27,004 bases of DNA from positions 1-27,004 of the forward strand of contig JAEZNB010000114.1 of assembly GCA_023441965.1 (NCBI GenBank). Direction: 5' to 3'. The DNA comes from Bacillota bacterium. Its GTDB lineage: Bacteria > Bacillota > Clostridia > Lachnospirales > Lachnospiraceae. The notes below the pieces were generated by a model. That model was not told the DNA's origin. It was given only the letters and a program-made list of their open reading frames with translations, and did not search any database. This document shows positions 1-7,972 of the stretch, one piece after another. Position numbers and translations under genes: made by a program. How positions within the stretch are numbered: the first letter of the stretch is position 1; each line of letters begins with the position of its first letter.

Positions 1-176
1 GGCTTATCCAGCAGCTTCAGCAGGGCTGCTGCCCTGCGGTCTCCCGCTTCCGCCTTCTTCTTAATACTGCTTTCATTGACATTATAAAGCGCCATCTTCA
101 TTCCTGCTACCAGTGCCTGCGCCAAAATCAACACCAGTATCCAAATAACTCCCGCTATGGGACCGCCTTCGCCCAT
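1..176 (-). CDS. CNNM/CorC (HlyC)-family membrane protein, N-terminal fragment
   Basis: Only the first 58 codons lie in the window; the gene runs off the left edge. The peptide opens with a hydrophobic segment (about residues 8-26), followed by a run reading NVNESSIKKKAEAGD and an alanine/leucine-rich stretch ending LLKLLDK. This layout, one TM helix and then a basic 'IKK.AE.G..RA..LLKLL' helix, matches the start of the DUF21/CNNM domain in hemolysin-like CorC/HlyC proteins, which are linked to divalent cation export. The ATG at 174-176 follows an AAGGAGAT ribosome site at a slightly long spacing. It is the last visible gene of the rex-acpS-alr-mazF cluster, 22 bp after the MazF stop. The family call rests on the N-terminus only, because the CBS and CorC_HlyC domains lie outside the window. 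Confidence 0.6.
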   Translation of the reverse strand, partial: MGEGGPIAGVIWILVLILAQALVAGMKMALYNVNESSIKKKAEAGDRRAAALLKLLDK

Positions 177-198
177 GGTAAAACTATCTCCTTCTTTC

Positions 199-570
199 TT
201 AGGATTGTCTGAAATATGTATCTAAAGCAAAACTGATGATGAGTGCCCGATCAATTTTCTTTAATACATCCCGGTCAAGGTGACAGACCTTCTCCTTTAA
301 TCTTGATTTATCGATTGTTCTTACCTGTTCCAATAGGATAACAGAATCCTTAACAATTCCATATTTATCAGCATCCAGCTCCACGTGAGTGGGGAGCTTT
401 GCCTTATTCATTTTTGATGTAATCGCTGCACAGATGACTGTAGGACTGTGCTTATTACCGGTATCATTCTGGACAATCAGTACGGGCCGGACACCTCCCT
501 GCTCCGATCCGATTACAGGTCTTAAATCAGCATAGAAGATATCTCCTCTTTTTATTACCACTTCATTCAC
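199..570 (-). CDS. ndoA: EndoA/MazF-family mRNA endoribonuclease
   Basis: The 123-residue protein closely matches Bacillus subtilis EndoA (NdoA/MazF), including RGDIFYADL, GSEQGGVRPVL, QNDTGN, AAIT and KLPTHVELDA. The family's catalytic residues are present as R28 (GGVRP) and T51 (AAITS). MazF enzymes cut single-stranded mRNA at short specific sequences and are normally held inactive by a small MazE/NdoAI antitoxin. The ATG at 570 follows TTGGAG at a normal distance. The gene sits directly downstream of alr, as in Bacillus. However, the 72 bp between alr and this gene are too short to hold an antitoxin, and no antitoxin-like frame is visible on either side. Activity and any antitoxin elsewhere are unknown. 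Family assignment is very secure. Confidence 0.93.
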   Translation of the reverse strand: MNEVVIKRGDIFYADLRPVIGSEQGGVRPVLIVQNDTGNKHSPTVICAAITSKMNKAKLPTHVELDADKYGIVKDSVILLEQVRTIDKSRLKEKVCHLDRDVLKKIDRALIISFALDTYFRQS

Positions 571-642
571 ACTCCAATTTCAGGCTTTAACCTTATTATT
601 GCCATTTTCTTCGTGTGTATTCCATAAATAAAGTGTTGTTTC

Positions 643-1809
643 CTATACTAATTCCACATATACCCTGGGTATCCTCTTGCCCACATTGCATACCAGTTCA
701 TAGGGGAAGGAGTGGGACCAGGCAGACAGCTCCTCCACACTGATGCAGGAAGCTCCATCCCTGCCTAACAGGGTGACCCGGTCTCCCTGTTTCACCCCAT
801 CAATATCCGTAACATCCACCATAAACTGATCCATACATACTCTTCCGATAATCGGCGCATACTGCCCGCGGATAATGACTTTACCTGTATTGGACAGATT
901 CCTGGAATAACCGTCCCCATAACCGACCGGAATGGTCGCAACCTTCGTCTTTCTTCCGGTAACAAAGGTGGCCCCATAGCTGATACCGACTCCTGCCTCC
1001 ACTTCCTTTACATAGATGACCCTGGTGATCAGCTCCATGGCCGGAATGAGCTTTACCTCATTACGGCTTACCTCTTCTGAGGGATAAATCCCATAGGTAG
1101 CAATTCCACAACGGACCATATTGAACTCTGCGCTCCTATGATCAATCAAGCCGGCACTGTTGGAAGCATGCTTCACCGGTATGTGGATTCCTTCCTTCTC
1201 AAGCTTATCGCTAAAGGACAGAAATCTCTGAAGCTGCTGATTCGTACTGCTTCTATCGGTTTCATCGGCTCTGGCAAAATGGGTAAAGAGGCCTTCGAGC
1301 TGAATACCCTCCAGCAAGGAGATCCGTTTGATCTCCTCCACACTTTCCGCCGTATCCGGATAACCGATCCTGCTCATACCGGTATCCAGCTTAATATGAA
1401 GCTTCGCTGTCTTGCCCTGTCTGACTGCTTCCCTTGAGAGGGCTTCTGCCATCTCATATTGGAATACCGTCTGAGTCACATCATAGGCTACGACCAGATG
1501 ATACTGCTCCTTCGCCGTGTAGCCCAGGATTAAGATCGGTTTTGTGATACCGGCTGTTCTAAGCTCGACTGCCTCCTCAATGATGGCAACTCCGAAAGCA
1601 TCAATCCATTCCTCATCCAAGGCCTTGGCAATCGGAACCGCACCATGGCCATAGGCATCCGCCTTAATAATTACCATCAGCCCGGTTTCCTTATGTATTT
1701 TACTTCTTACCTGCTTCAGATTGTGCCGGATGGCATTCAGATCCACCCGGGCCTGAACTCTATCATAATGGTCCTCGTTATCATTCCATGAGATTAGTTC
1801 TTTATCCAT
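643..1809 (-). CDS. alr: Alanine racemase (PLP-dependent)
   Basis: This enzyme interconverts L- and D-alanine for peptidoglycan synthesis. The PLP-binding lysine lies in KADAYGHG (about residue 49), and the catalytic tyrosine of the C-terminal domain lies in GISYGATF. The frame is open back to 1887, but that start would overlap nnr by 50 bp. The ATG at 1809 is preferred: it gives 388 residues, the usual family length, has a GGAAAGG site about 10 nt upstream, and falls 28 bp after the nnr stop. It sits between nnr and the EndoA/MazF gene in a tightly packed minus-strand operon starting at rex. Nothing in the protein looks degraded. Confidence 0.95.
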   Translation of the reverse strand: MDKELISWNDNEDHYDRVQARVDLNAIRHNLKQVRSKIHKETGLMVIIKADAYGHGAVPIAKALDEEWIDAFGVAIIEEAVELRTAGITKPILILGYTAKEQYHLVVAYDVTQTVFQYEMAEALSREAVRQGKTAKLHIKLDTGMSRIGYPDTAESVEEIKRISLLEGIQLEGLFTHFARADETDRSSTNQQLQRFLSFSDKLEKEGIHIPVKHASNSAGLIDHRSAEFNMVRCGIATYGIYPSEEVSRNEVKLIPAMELITRVIYVKEVEAGVGISYGATFVTGRKTKVATIPVGYGDGYSRNLSNTGKVIIRGQYAPIIGRVCMDQFMVDVTDIDGVKQGDRVTLLGRDGASCISVEELSAWSHSFPYELVCNVGKRIPRVYVELV

Positions 1810-1837
1810 TTCAGCATACCTTTCCGGGAGTAGCCTT

Positions 1838-3391
1838 TTAACAGTTCTCCTGCTCCTTAACCTTAAGTACCTTGTCAATCCTCTCAAGGAGGTCTCCGGC
1901 CATCAGAGAATAAGTCCCCTTTTCTTCGGCAGCCGCATCTCCGGCCAGCCCGTGGATATAGACGCCGAGACAGGAGGCTTCATAGGAGTTCATCCCCTGA
2001 GCAATCATGGCAGCTATGATGCCTGTCAGTACATCGCCGCACCCTCCCGTAGCCATTCCGTTGTTACCGGAGCAGTTCAGATAAAGCTTCCCGGCGCCGG
2101 CGACCACCGTCCTGGCATCCTTAATCACATATATCAACTTACTATTATAAGAACATTGACGGGCAGTGTCAATGAGATTATCAACGATGGAGGCTACCGG
2201 AACGGCTATGATCCGGGAAAGCTCCTTTAAATGGGGGGTCAGAATCGTCCCTGCCGGAAGAAGCTCATCCAATCTCTTCAGGCGGTCAGGGGGTGAGCTT
2301 AAGCCCTCCCGGTCCAGAAGACCGGCTAATATATTCAGGGCATCCGCATCTACAATTAAGGGTCCGGCCCCATACTTCACGGTCAGCTGTAACAGCTCCA
2401 TGGTCTTGTCTGTTCTGCCCAGTCCGGGACCTATCACTGTGGCTGATGCCCATCCGATGGATGCAGTCGCTTCATCAAGCTCCTCCTGCCCCTCTCTCCC
2501 CACCGGATCATAGGCAGAAAACAAGGCTTCCGGTAAGAGGGTCTGCATGATATTCCGATTGTCTGAGGACGTAAGCACCTTGACCAGACCGGCCCCGCTG
2601 CGATAAGCTGCCTTGGCTGACAGATAGGCTGCTCCACCCATACCGGAGCTGCCTGCTATGACCAGCACTCTTCCATAAGTCCCCTTATTACTGTAGGCTG
2701 TTCTGGCAGGAAGCCTCCTTAGGTCTTCCCTGTCATAATAGAAGGTATCCGGCAGAACCCTTCTTAGCGCTTCTTCCGGAAAGCCGATATCGGCAACCGT
2801 GATGGTTCCGGCATACTCCGCCCCCGGATACAGTAAGAGACCCATTTTCTTAAAGCCGTAGGTAACGGTATGATCCGCCCGGACAGCAGTACCCATGACC
2901 TTTCCCGTATCCGAAGAGATTCCGGAGGGAAGATCTATCGCATATACGATACCTTTACTTTGGTTTATCTCATTGATAGCTGCCCGGTAAGCCCCTTCCA
3001 CAGGTCTTGACAGACCGACTCCGAAAATCGCATCAATTAATATAGTATATTCACCGGGCTTGCTATTGTTTTCAACGGGGACCCCCAAATTCCTGGCAAT
3101 CTCGGTCTGCAGCCTCATCTGACTGTTGAAATGGTCTTCTCCGCAAACAAAAAGAAGCGCAACCCGGTAGCCCTGCTGGAACAGGATTCTGCCGGCCGCA
3201 ACTCCGTCACCGCCATTATTTCCGGGACCGCATACCACTAAGATACGGTCCTCTCTTTTCAGACTCTGCTTCATCACCCTCACAGTTTCCAGCGCTGCCC
3301 GTTCCATCAGAACAAGCACAGGCAGCTTCAACCTTTCAACTGTATAGGCATCAATCTCCTTCATCTCTTCCGCATTCACTGCATACTTCAT
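1838..3391 (-). CDS. nnr: Bifunctional NAD(P)H-hydrate epimerase / ADP-dependent NAD(P)H-hydrate dehydratase
   Basis: The product repairs damaged (hydrated) NADH and NADPH. The N-terminal YjeF_N epimerase domain (about residues 1-210) carries CGPGNNGGDG at 54-63 and IDLPSGISSDTG. The C-terminal ribokinase-like dehydratase domain (about 225-505) carries GSSGMGGAAYL, GPGLGRTD, DADALN and a GNNGMATGGCGDVLTG loop that includes the catalytic aspartate region. The 517-residue length fits the fused two-domain form. Its ATG overlaps the acpS stop codon by four bases (ATGA), which points to translational coupling. In Firmicutes this gene is often found between acpS and alr, so the order here is conventional. 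Confidence 0.94.
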   Translation of the reverse strand: MKYAVNAEEMKEIDAYTVERLKLPVLVLMERAALETVRVMKQSLKREDRILVVCGPGNNGGDGVAAGRILFQQGYRVALLFVCGEDHFNSQMRLQTEIARNLGVPVENNSKPGEYTILIDAIFGVGLSRPVEGAYRAAINEINQSKGIVYAIDLPSGISSDTGKVMGTAVRADHTVTYGFKKMGLLLYPGAEYAGTITVADIGFPEEALRRVLPDTFYYDREDLRRLPARTAYSNKGTYGRVLVIAGSSGMGGAAYLSAKAAYRSGAGLVKVLTSSDNRNIMQTLLPEALFSAYDPVGREGQEELDEATASIGWASATVIGPGLGRTDKTMELLQLTVKYGAGPLIVDADALNILAGLLDREGLSSPPDRLKRLDELLPAGTILTPHLKELSRIIAVPVASIVDNLIDTARQCSYNSKLIYVIKDARTVVAGAGKLYLNCSGNNGMATGGCGDVLTGIIAAMIAQGMNSYEASCLGVYIHGLAGDAAAEEKGTYSLMAGDLLERIDKVLKVKEQENC

Positions 3392-3759
3392 AGTCTGCCT
3401 TCTCTCTCACCTATCACAAATGCACTGGCATAGTCCTTCGTATTCGAAATGGATACATGAACCGCAGTAATCCCTTGAGCCTTTGCCAGCTCCAGTGCCT
3501 TCCCATATAGGTTCACATAGGGTTTCCCCTTCTCATCACGAAGTACCTCGATTTCAATCAGGGCGATTCCCTGAAAGCCGGTACCAAACATCTTGGCAAC
3601 CGCTTCCTTCACGGCAAAATTATCCGCCGCCTTCACCCTGTCATATTCAATCAGGGCAAGCTCTGCCGAAGTAAAGCTTTTCCGCAGAAAGGCTTCCTTC
3701 TCACAGGCCTTTAAGACCCTGCTGATTTCAATTAAATCATGGCCGATTCCACTAATCAT
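3388..3759 (-). CDS. acpS: Holo-[acyl-carrier-protein] synthase (4'-phosphopantetheinyl transferase)
   Basis: AcpS transfers the phosphopantetheine arm of CoA to acyl carrier protein and so activates fatty acid synthesis. The 123-residue sequence opens with the family signature GIGHDLIEISRV, with the Mg-binding aspartate at residue 8, and holds the second signature FAVKEAVAKMFGTG with the metal-ligand glutamate. Length and both motifs agree with AcpS trimers of Firmicutes. The ATG follows a GGGGGA ribosome site. It lies 35 bp after the upstream coiled-coil gene and overlaps nnr by four bases, so it is probably in the same transcript. Confidence 0.95.
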   Translation of the reverse strand: MISGIGHDLIEISRVLKACEKEAFLRKSFTSAELALIEYDRVKAADNFAVKEAVAKMFGTGFQGIALIEIEVLRDEKGKPYVNLYGKALELAKAQGITAVHVSISNTKDYASAFVIGEREGRL

Positions 3760-3794
3760 GCCATCCCCCTATCCCATACCTGCCATTCAGAGCT

Positions 3795-4418
3795 CTAGCT
3801 TTCCTTGCCCTCTGTTTTGCTCTCCCGGTCAAAGTCTTCCATCAGATCCGCTCCCATGATATCATGCATGTATGTATAGATTAACTTATTTCTGTTCTCC
3901 ATATCCTGTTTGGTCAGGATCTTCAGCTTAAGCTCTTCTCTTAAGTTGGCAATCCAAGCGGCAATCTCGGCAATGGCCAGCTTATTTACATTCAGCTGCT
4001 CATGCCAGATCTTCATGCTCTCCGCCATCAGAAGCTCGTTCATCTCCTTGATTTCATAGGGAATATCCGCCAAATCCTCCATCGCCTGATCCAGCTTTAC
4101 ATTCAGTTCCTCAATATACTGCTTGTTTTTATCCAGCTTTTTTTCCTTTGCCTTGCCAATATGGTCAGGTCCGATATCCATATTCTCTACGATATCGTTG
4201 ATCAGGCTGTTTTTCAGCTTCTTCATGTCCTTGATGTCATGCACCAGCTTCCCTTGCTTCTTCAGAAGGTTATTCACATTCTGCTCCAGCTCCTTCAGCC
4301 TGGGTGTTTTCATGTCTTCCGGAAACAGCTCATGCCAACGGGCGTCCAAGGTAAGGATGGGTAGCTTCTTATTCTTAACAACAGAATCAAAATCAATGCT
4401 CTTGCTTTTTTTGCCCAT
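3795..4418 (-). CDS. Hypothetical cytoplasmic coiled-coil protein (rex-acpS interval)
   Basis: I do not recognise this 207-residue protein as a named family. It is highly charged, with no signal peptide or membrane segment. After a short N-terminal part (residues 1-35, including LPILTLDARWHELFP), residues 40-130 show leucine/lysine/glutamate heptad-like spacing that suggests a long coiled coil. Residues 135-190 look helical, with WHEQLNVNKLAIAEIAAWIANLREELK. The tail is acidic and charged (DRESKTEGKES). It lies 27 bp after rex and 35 bp before acpS, so it is probably co-transcribed with both. The ribosome site is poor (GAGG one base before the ATG). It could be a structural or membrane-associated helper protein, but no function can be claimed. 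Confidence 0.8.
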   Translation of the reverse strand: MGKKSKSIDFDSVVKNKKLPILTLDARWHELFPEDMKTPRLKELEQNVNNLLKKQGKLVHDIKDMKKLKNSLINDIVENMDIGPDHIGKAKEKKLDKNKQYIEELNVKLDQAMEDLADIPYEIKEMNELLMAESMKIWHEQLNVNKLAIAEIAAWIANLREELKLKILTKQDMENRNKLIYTYMHDIMGADLMEDFDRESKTEGKES

Positions 4419-4445
4419 ACCTCATCTACCGGCCTTTCCAGGGTT

Positions 4446-5093
4446 CTACTCATTGTCGTCGGGCTTATCCTTCATCGACAAGCGATAGGACAGCTTCATC
4501 AAGCTCTCAGCCAGATGAACATTCTCCACCGTAATATCCTTGGGAAGATTTAAGTCCGTAGGCGCAAAATTCCATATCCCCTTAATCCCCCACTTCACAA
4601 GATCTGCTGCCAGTTGAGGCGCCTTCGTCTTGGGAACCGTAATCGCTGCGATATCAACCGGATTTGCACGGATGAACTCCTCCAGATTATCAATCAGCTG
4701 TACCTCTACTCCACGGATGGAGATCCCAATCAGTCTGGGATTCACATCAAAGATACCGGTGATATAAAAGCCCCTCCGTTCAAAATCCACATAATTAGCC
4801 AGAGCCTGTCCTAGGTTACCGGCCCCGATGATGATCACATTGTATTTTTTATCCAAACCAAGAATTCTGCCTATCTCAGAGTGGAGATACTCCACATTAT
4901 ATCCGTAACCCTGCTGGCCAAAACCACCGAAATTATTCAGGTCCTGTCTGATCTGCGATGCTGTTACCTTCATCTTCTCACTTAATTCCTTGGAGGAGAT
5001 ACGGATGACGTCCTTCTCAAGTAAATCTCCTAAGTAGCGGTAATATCTCGGTAACCTGTTAATCACTGCCTTGGATATCTCTTTTTTATTCAA
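4446..5093 (-). CDS. rex: Redox-sensing transcriptional repressor Rex (TTG start)
   Basis: Rex senses the NADH/NAD+ ratio and represses fermentation and electron-transfer genes until NADH rises. The N-terminal winged helix (RLPRYYRYLGDLL, then SSKELSEKMKVTASQIRQDLNNFGGFGQQGYGYNV in two parts) and the Rossmann motif IIGAGNLGQALANY are clear. The frame is open to an ATG at 5132, but a perfect GGAGG stands 8 nt upstream of a TTG at 5091-5093. That start gives 215 residues beginning MNKKEISK, the usual Rex length, so I place the start there. The promoter at 5131-5159 lies just outside the TTG-led frame and would be destroyed as coding sequence by the longer start, which supports the choice. It heads the minus-strand cluster to acpS-nnr-alr. 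Confidence 0.94.
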   Translation of the reverse strand: MNKKEISKAVINRLPRYYRYLGDLLEKDVIRISSKELSEKMKVTASQIRQDLNNFGGFGQQGYGYNVEYLHSEIGRILGLDKKYNVIIIGAGNLGQALANYVDFERRGFYITGIFDVNPRLIGISIRGVEVQLIDNLEEFIRANPVDIAAITVPKTKAPQLAADLVKWGIKGIWNFAPTDLNLPKDITVENVHLAESLMKLSYRLSMKDKPDDNE

Positions 5094-5130
5094 TGGTCTT
5101 ACCTCCTTCAACATACTAAAGCCTATCATC

Positions 5131-5159
5131 ATTATATTGAATTGTTAAGAATAAGTCAA
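5131..5159 (-). promoter_or_regulatory. Sigma-A promoter of rex, with a possible Rex half-site in the spacer
   Basis: On the minus strand, TTGACT (5154-5159) and TATAAT (5131-5136) are separated by exactly 17 bp. The spacer holds TTAACAA (plus-strand TTGTTAA at 5142-5148), one perfect half of the Rex operator consensus TTGTTAA-N4-TTAACAA. The second half, next to the -35 box, is poor (only CAA matches). Autoregulation by Rex is therefore plausible but not shown. Confidence 0.65.
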
Positions 5160-5191
5160 TCTATCTTTCCTTCCTATTCTATCATAGTTTC

Positions 5192-5220
5192 TTTACTTGC
5201 CGGTCAGCTTATGCTAAAAT
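5192..5220 (+). promoter_or_regulatory. Extended -10 promoter of the ABC-F gene
   Basis: TTTACT (5192-5197) and TAAAAT (5215-5220) have a 17-bp spacer that ends in TGC, giving an extended -10 element. It fires away from the rex promoter, so the two promoters are divergent within about 60 bp. Confidence 0.5.
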
Positions 5221-5303
5221 ATACTCACTTTGAGTATTGAAGATTATTGGGTAAGGACAAGTGGTCTTTGCCTTGTTATAGAGCCATTTCATTGGAGGTA
5301 AAT

Positions 5304-7310
5304 ATGATTTTAGCGGTTCAAAACATCAGTAAATCCTTTGGGACAGACCAGATCTTAAAGACTGTCTCTTTTCATATCAACGAACGGGAGAAAGCAGCGA
5401 TTGTCGGTCTTAATGGTGCCGGGAAGTCTACCCTGCTGAAAATCATCATGGGAGAGCTGTCTGCGGATGAGGGGGAGGTCATCTTCTCCAAGGGCAGTAC
5501 GGTCGGGTATCTGGCCCAGCATCAGAATCTCTCTTCGGAAAATACAATTTATGATGAAATGTTAACCGTAAAAGAGGATATTATCCAACTGGATGAAAGA
5601 ATCCGCTCCCTGGAGCAGGAAATGAAGCATGTAACGGGAGCAGAGCTGGATCAGAAGCTGAATACCTATACCAGGCTGGTGCATGAATTCGAATTAAAAA
5701 ACGGTTATGCTTATCGGAGTGAGGTAATCGGTATCCTGAAGGGCTTGGGCTTTGGAGAAGAGGAATTCGATAAGAAGGTCAATCAGCTGTCCGGCGGTCA
5801 GAAGACGCGAATCGCTCTCGGCAAGCTGCTCCTATCCAAGCCGGACCTCATCCTCCTGGACGAGCCGACCAACCATCTGGACCTGATCTCCATCGCCTGG
5901 TTGGAGACCTTCCTGTTAAATTATAACGGAGCTGTGGTTGTGGTAGCCCATGACCGCTATTTCCTTGATAAGGTGGTAACTAAGGTGATTGAGCTGGACC
6001 ATGCGAAGGCTCAGTCTTATGAAGGGAATTATTCGGAGTATGCCCAGAAGAAGGCCATGCTTCGGAATGCAATGCTGAAGCAGTATCTGAATCAGCAGAA
6101 GGAAATCAAGCACCAGGAGGAGGTCATCGCCAAGCTCCGTTCCTTCAATCGGGAGAAATCCATCAAGAGGGCAGAAAGCCGTGAAAAGATGCTGGAGAAG
6201 ATCGAGAGGGTAGAGAAGCCTACGGAGAATGCCCAGATCCATTTTTCTCTGGAGCCCAGAATCAGCAGCGGAAATGATGTGCTTACCGTTACGGGACTTG
6301 CTAAGGCTTATGGTCCTCAGCAGCTCTTCTCCGATTTGAATTTCGAGATCAAACGGGGTGAAAAGGTAGCCATTATCGGAAATAACGGTACAGGAAAGAC
6401 AACGATACTAAAAATCATCAATGGACAGGTGGAGGCAGACGGCGGTGAGGTGAGACTCGGCACCAAGGTCCATGTCGGCTACTATGATCAGGAGCATCAG
6501 GTACTGGATCCAGAGAAAACCTTATTTGATGAGCTTCAGGACACATACCCCCAACTGGATAATACCACGGTCCGAAACATTCTCGCTGCCTTCCTTTTTA
6601 CAGAGGATGATGTGTTTAAGCGGATCAAGGACATCAGTGGCGGAGAACGGGGCAGAGTATCCTTAGCGAAGCTCATGCTGTCGGAAGCCAATTTCCTGAT
6701 TCTTGACGAGCCGACGAATCACTTGGATATCGCCTCCAAGGAGATTCTGGAGAATGCTCTGAACCATTATCAGGGAACCATTCTCTATGTGTCCCATGAC
6801 CGATATTTTATCAATAAAACAGCCACTCGGATTCTGGACCTTACAGAGCAGAACCTGCTGAACTATATCGGTAATTATGATTATTATCTGGAGAAGAAGC
6901 CTGCTATGGAAGCCGCCTATCTGGGCAAAACCTCTGAGAGTGCTCCTAAACCTTCCGGCAGACCGGGCGCATTTCCCCTTACCCAGCCCACAAAGGATGC
7001 CTCCGACCGAAAGGGAGTATCCGGAGTTCCCACAATGGATGAGTATACCGGGGATAATAAACTAAGCTGGCAGCAACAGAAGGAGGAGCAGGCCCGAATC
7101 CGAAAGAGGAAGAATGACTTGGCTAAGACCGAGGATGAGATCCATCGGCTTGAGACAAGGGGCGAGGAGATAGAGGAGCTTCTGACCAAGGAGGAAATCT
7201 ACACCAATGTTCAGAAGCTGATTGAGTTAAATAATGAGAAGAAGTCCATAGAAGACCGTCTTACCATGCTGTTGGAGCAGTGGGAGCTACTGGCGGCAGA
7301 GGACGTATAA
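5304..7310 (+). CDS. ABC-F family ATPase, YdiF-like
   Basis: The 668-residue protein has two ABC ATPase domains and no membrane segments, so it is a ribosome-associated ABC-F factor rather than a transporter. Domain 1 has Walker A GLNGAGKST (residues 35-43), LSGGQ and LLDEPTNHLD. Domain 2 has GNNGTGKTT, ISGGE and LDEPTNHLD. The interdomain linker is rich in K, E and Q, with NREKSIKRAESREKML. A charged C-terminal extension of about 120 residues ends in a predicted coiled coil. The overall sequence is close to B. subtilis YdiF as I remember it. The start at 5304 has GGAGG 5 nt upstream; the frame is open to 5247 but that start has no ribosome site. Whether it confers antibiotic protection or acts in translation quality control cannot be read from the sequence. 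Confidence 0.93.
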   Translation: MILAVQNISKSFGTDQILKTVSFHINEREKAAIVGLNGAGKSTLLKIIMGELSADEGEVIFSKGSTVGYLAQHQNLSSENTIYDEMLTVKEDIIQLDERIRSLEQEMKHVTGAELDQKLNTYTRLVHEFELKNGYAYRSEVIGILKGLGFGEEEFDKKVNQLSGGQKTRIALGKLLLSKPDLILLDEPTNHLDLISIAWLETFLLNYNGAVVVVAHDRYFLDKVVTKVIELDHAKAQSYEGNYSEYAQKKAMLRNAMLKQYLNQQKEIKHQEEVIAKLRSFNREKSIKRAESREKMLEKIERVEKPTENAQIHFSLEPRISSGNDVLTVTGLAKAYGPQQLFSDLNFEIKRGEKVAIIGNNGTGKTTILKIINGQVEADGGEVRLGTKVHVGYYDQEHQVLDPEKTLFDELQDTYPQLDNTTVRNILAAFLFTEDDVFKRIKDISGGERGRVSLAKLMLSEANFLILDEPTNHLDIASKEILENALNHYQGTILYVSHDRYFINKTATRILDLTEQNLLNYIGNYDYYLEKKPAMEAAYLGKTSESAPKPSGRPGAFPLTQPTKDASDRKGVSGVPTMDEYTGDNKLSWQQQKEEQARIRKRKNDLAKTEDEIHRLETRGEEIEELLTKEEIYTNVQKLIELNNEKKSIEDRLTMLLEQWELLAAEDV

Positions 7311-7322
7311 TCAGGTAAGCAG

Positions 7323-7367
7323 AAATTCCGTGAACGCAATCTTGTCTCAGTGTTTACGGAATTTTTA
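7323..7367 (+). terminator. Rho-independent terminator after the ABC-F gene
   Basis: AAATTCCGTGAAC (7323-7335) pairs with GTTTACGGAATTT (7352-7364), 13 bp with one G-T pair, around a 16-nt loop. A T run follows. Confidence 0.8.
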
Positions 7368-7380
7368 CATGACAAGAGGC

Positions 7381-7410
7381 TTGGATAAAACCTATCTATT
7401 TCCATATCAT
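7381..7410 (+). promoter_or_regulatory. Possible sigma-A promoter of the ECF sigma operon
   Basis: TTGGAT (7381-7386) and TATCAT (7405-7410) with an 18-bp spacer lie about 80 bp before the sigma gene. An additional ECF-type autoregulated promoter nearer the gene is possible, but I cannot identify its motif. Confidence 0.35.
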
Positions 7411-7489
7411 AAATATCTATTGAAATGAGACATATTCCGCTTGGCAGCAGTATTATCTATGAAAGCTTTCAAAGATAGGAAACGAGGGG

Positions 7490-7972
7490 GTGGCTGAATT
7501 GGACCAGGATACCTTTCTTGCACTGGTCGCTCAGTATAAGGATACTGTTTTCCGGGTGGCTCTAAATTATCTGGGGAATACATACGATGCGGATGATATC
7601 GTGCAGAATGTTTTTTTGAAATTATATACCAAGAACAAGCATTTCGAAAACAAGGATCATGCCAGGTACTGGTTAATCAGAGTAACGGTGAATGCTTGTA
7701 AGGACTTGCTGAAGAGCTCCTGGAAGAGTAAGAATGTATTTCTAGATGAGGTGGAGCTTCCTGTCACCTTCGAGGAGCCGGAGCAGGAAGACCTGTATAA
7801 GGTAGTAATGGCTTTGCCCGAGAAATACCGTACCGTCCTGTATTTGTTTTATTATGAGGAATTTTCCATCAGGGAAATCGCCAGATTGCTGAAAATGAAT
7901 GGATCCTCTGTCACAACCAGACTCTCCCGTGCCAGAAACAAGTTAAAGGAGGCTTTAAAGGATGAAGAATAA
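7490..7972 (+). CDS. ECF-type RNA polymerase sigma factor
   Basis: The 160-residue protein has sigma-70 region 2 (about residues 8-70, with the region-2 helix GNTYDADDIVQNVFLKLY) and region 4 (about 105-152, PEKYRTVLYLFYYEEFSIREIARLL followed by a recognition helix with SSVTTRLSRARNKLK). It lacks regions 1 and 3, as ECF sigmas do. A GTG at 7490 has AGGA 9 nt upstream. A TTG three codons later (7499) has GGGGG at about 8 nt and is nearly as good, so the start is uncertain by three residues. Its 3' end overlaps the next gene by 11 bp, the usual arrangement for a sigma factor and its membrane-bound anti-sigma or sensor partner. The signal is unknown. Confidence 0.9.
   Translation: MAELDQDTFLALVAQYKDTVFRVALNYLGNTYDADDIVQNVFLKLYTKNKHFENKDHARYWLIRVTVNACKDLLKSSWKSKNVFLDEVELPVTFEEPEQEDLYKVVMALPEKYRTVLYLFYYEEFSIREIARLLKMNGSSVTTRLSRARNKLKEALKDEE

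Noticed and set aside
5247..5303. Longer starts for the ABC-F gene, and likewise for alr, the ferredoxin, padR and the recombinase
   Set aside because: In each case a good ribosome site precedes an internal start, and the longer start overlaps a promoter or a neighbouring gene.
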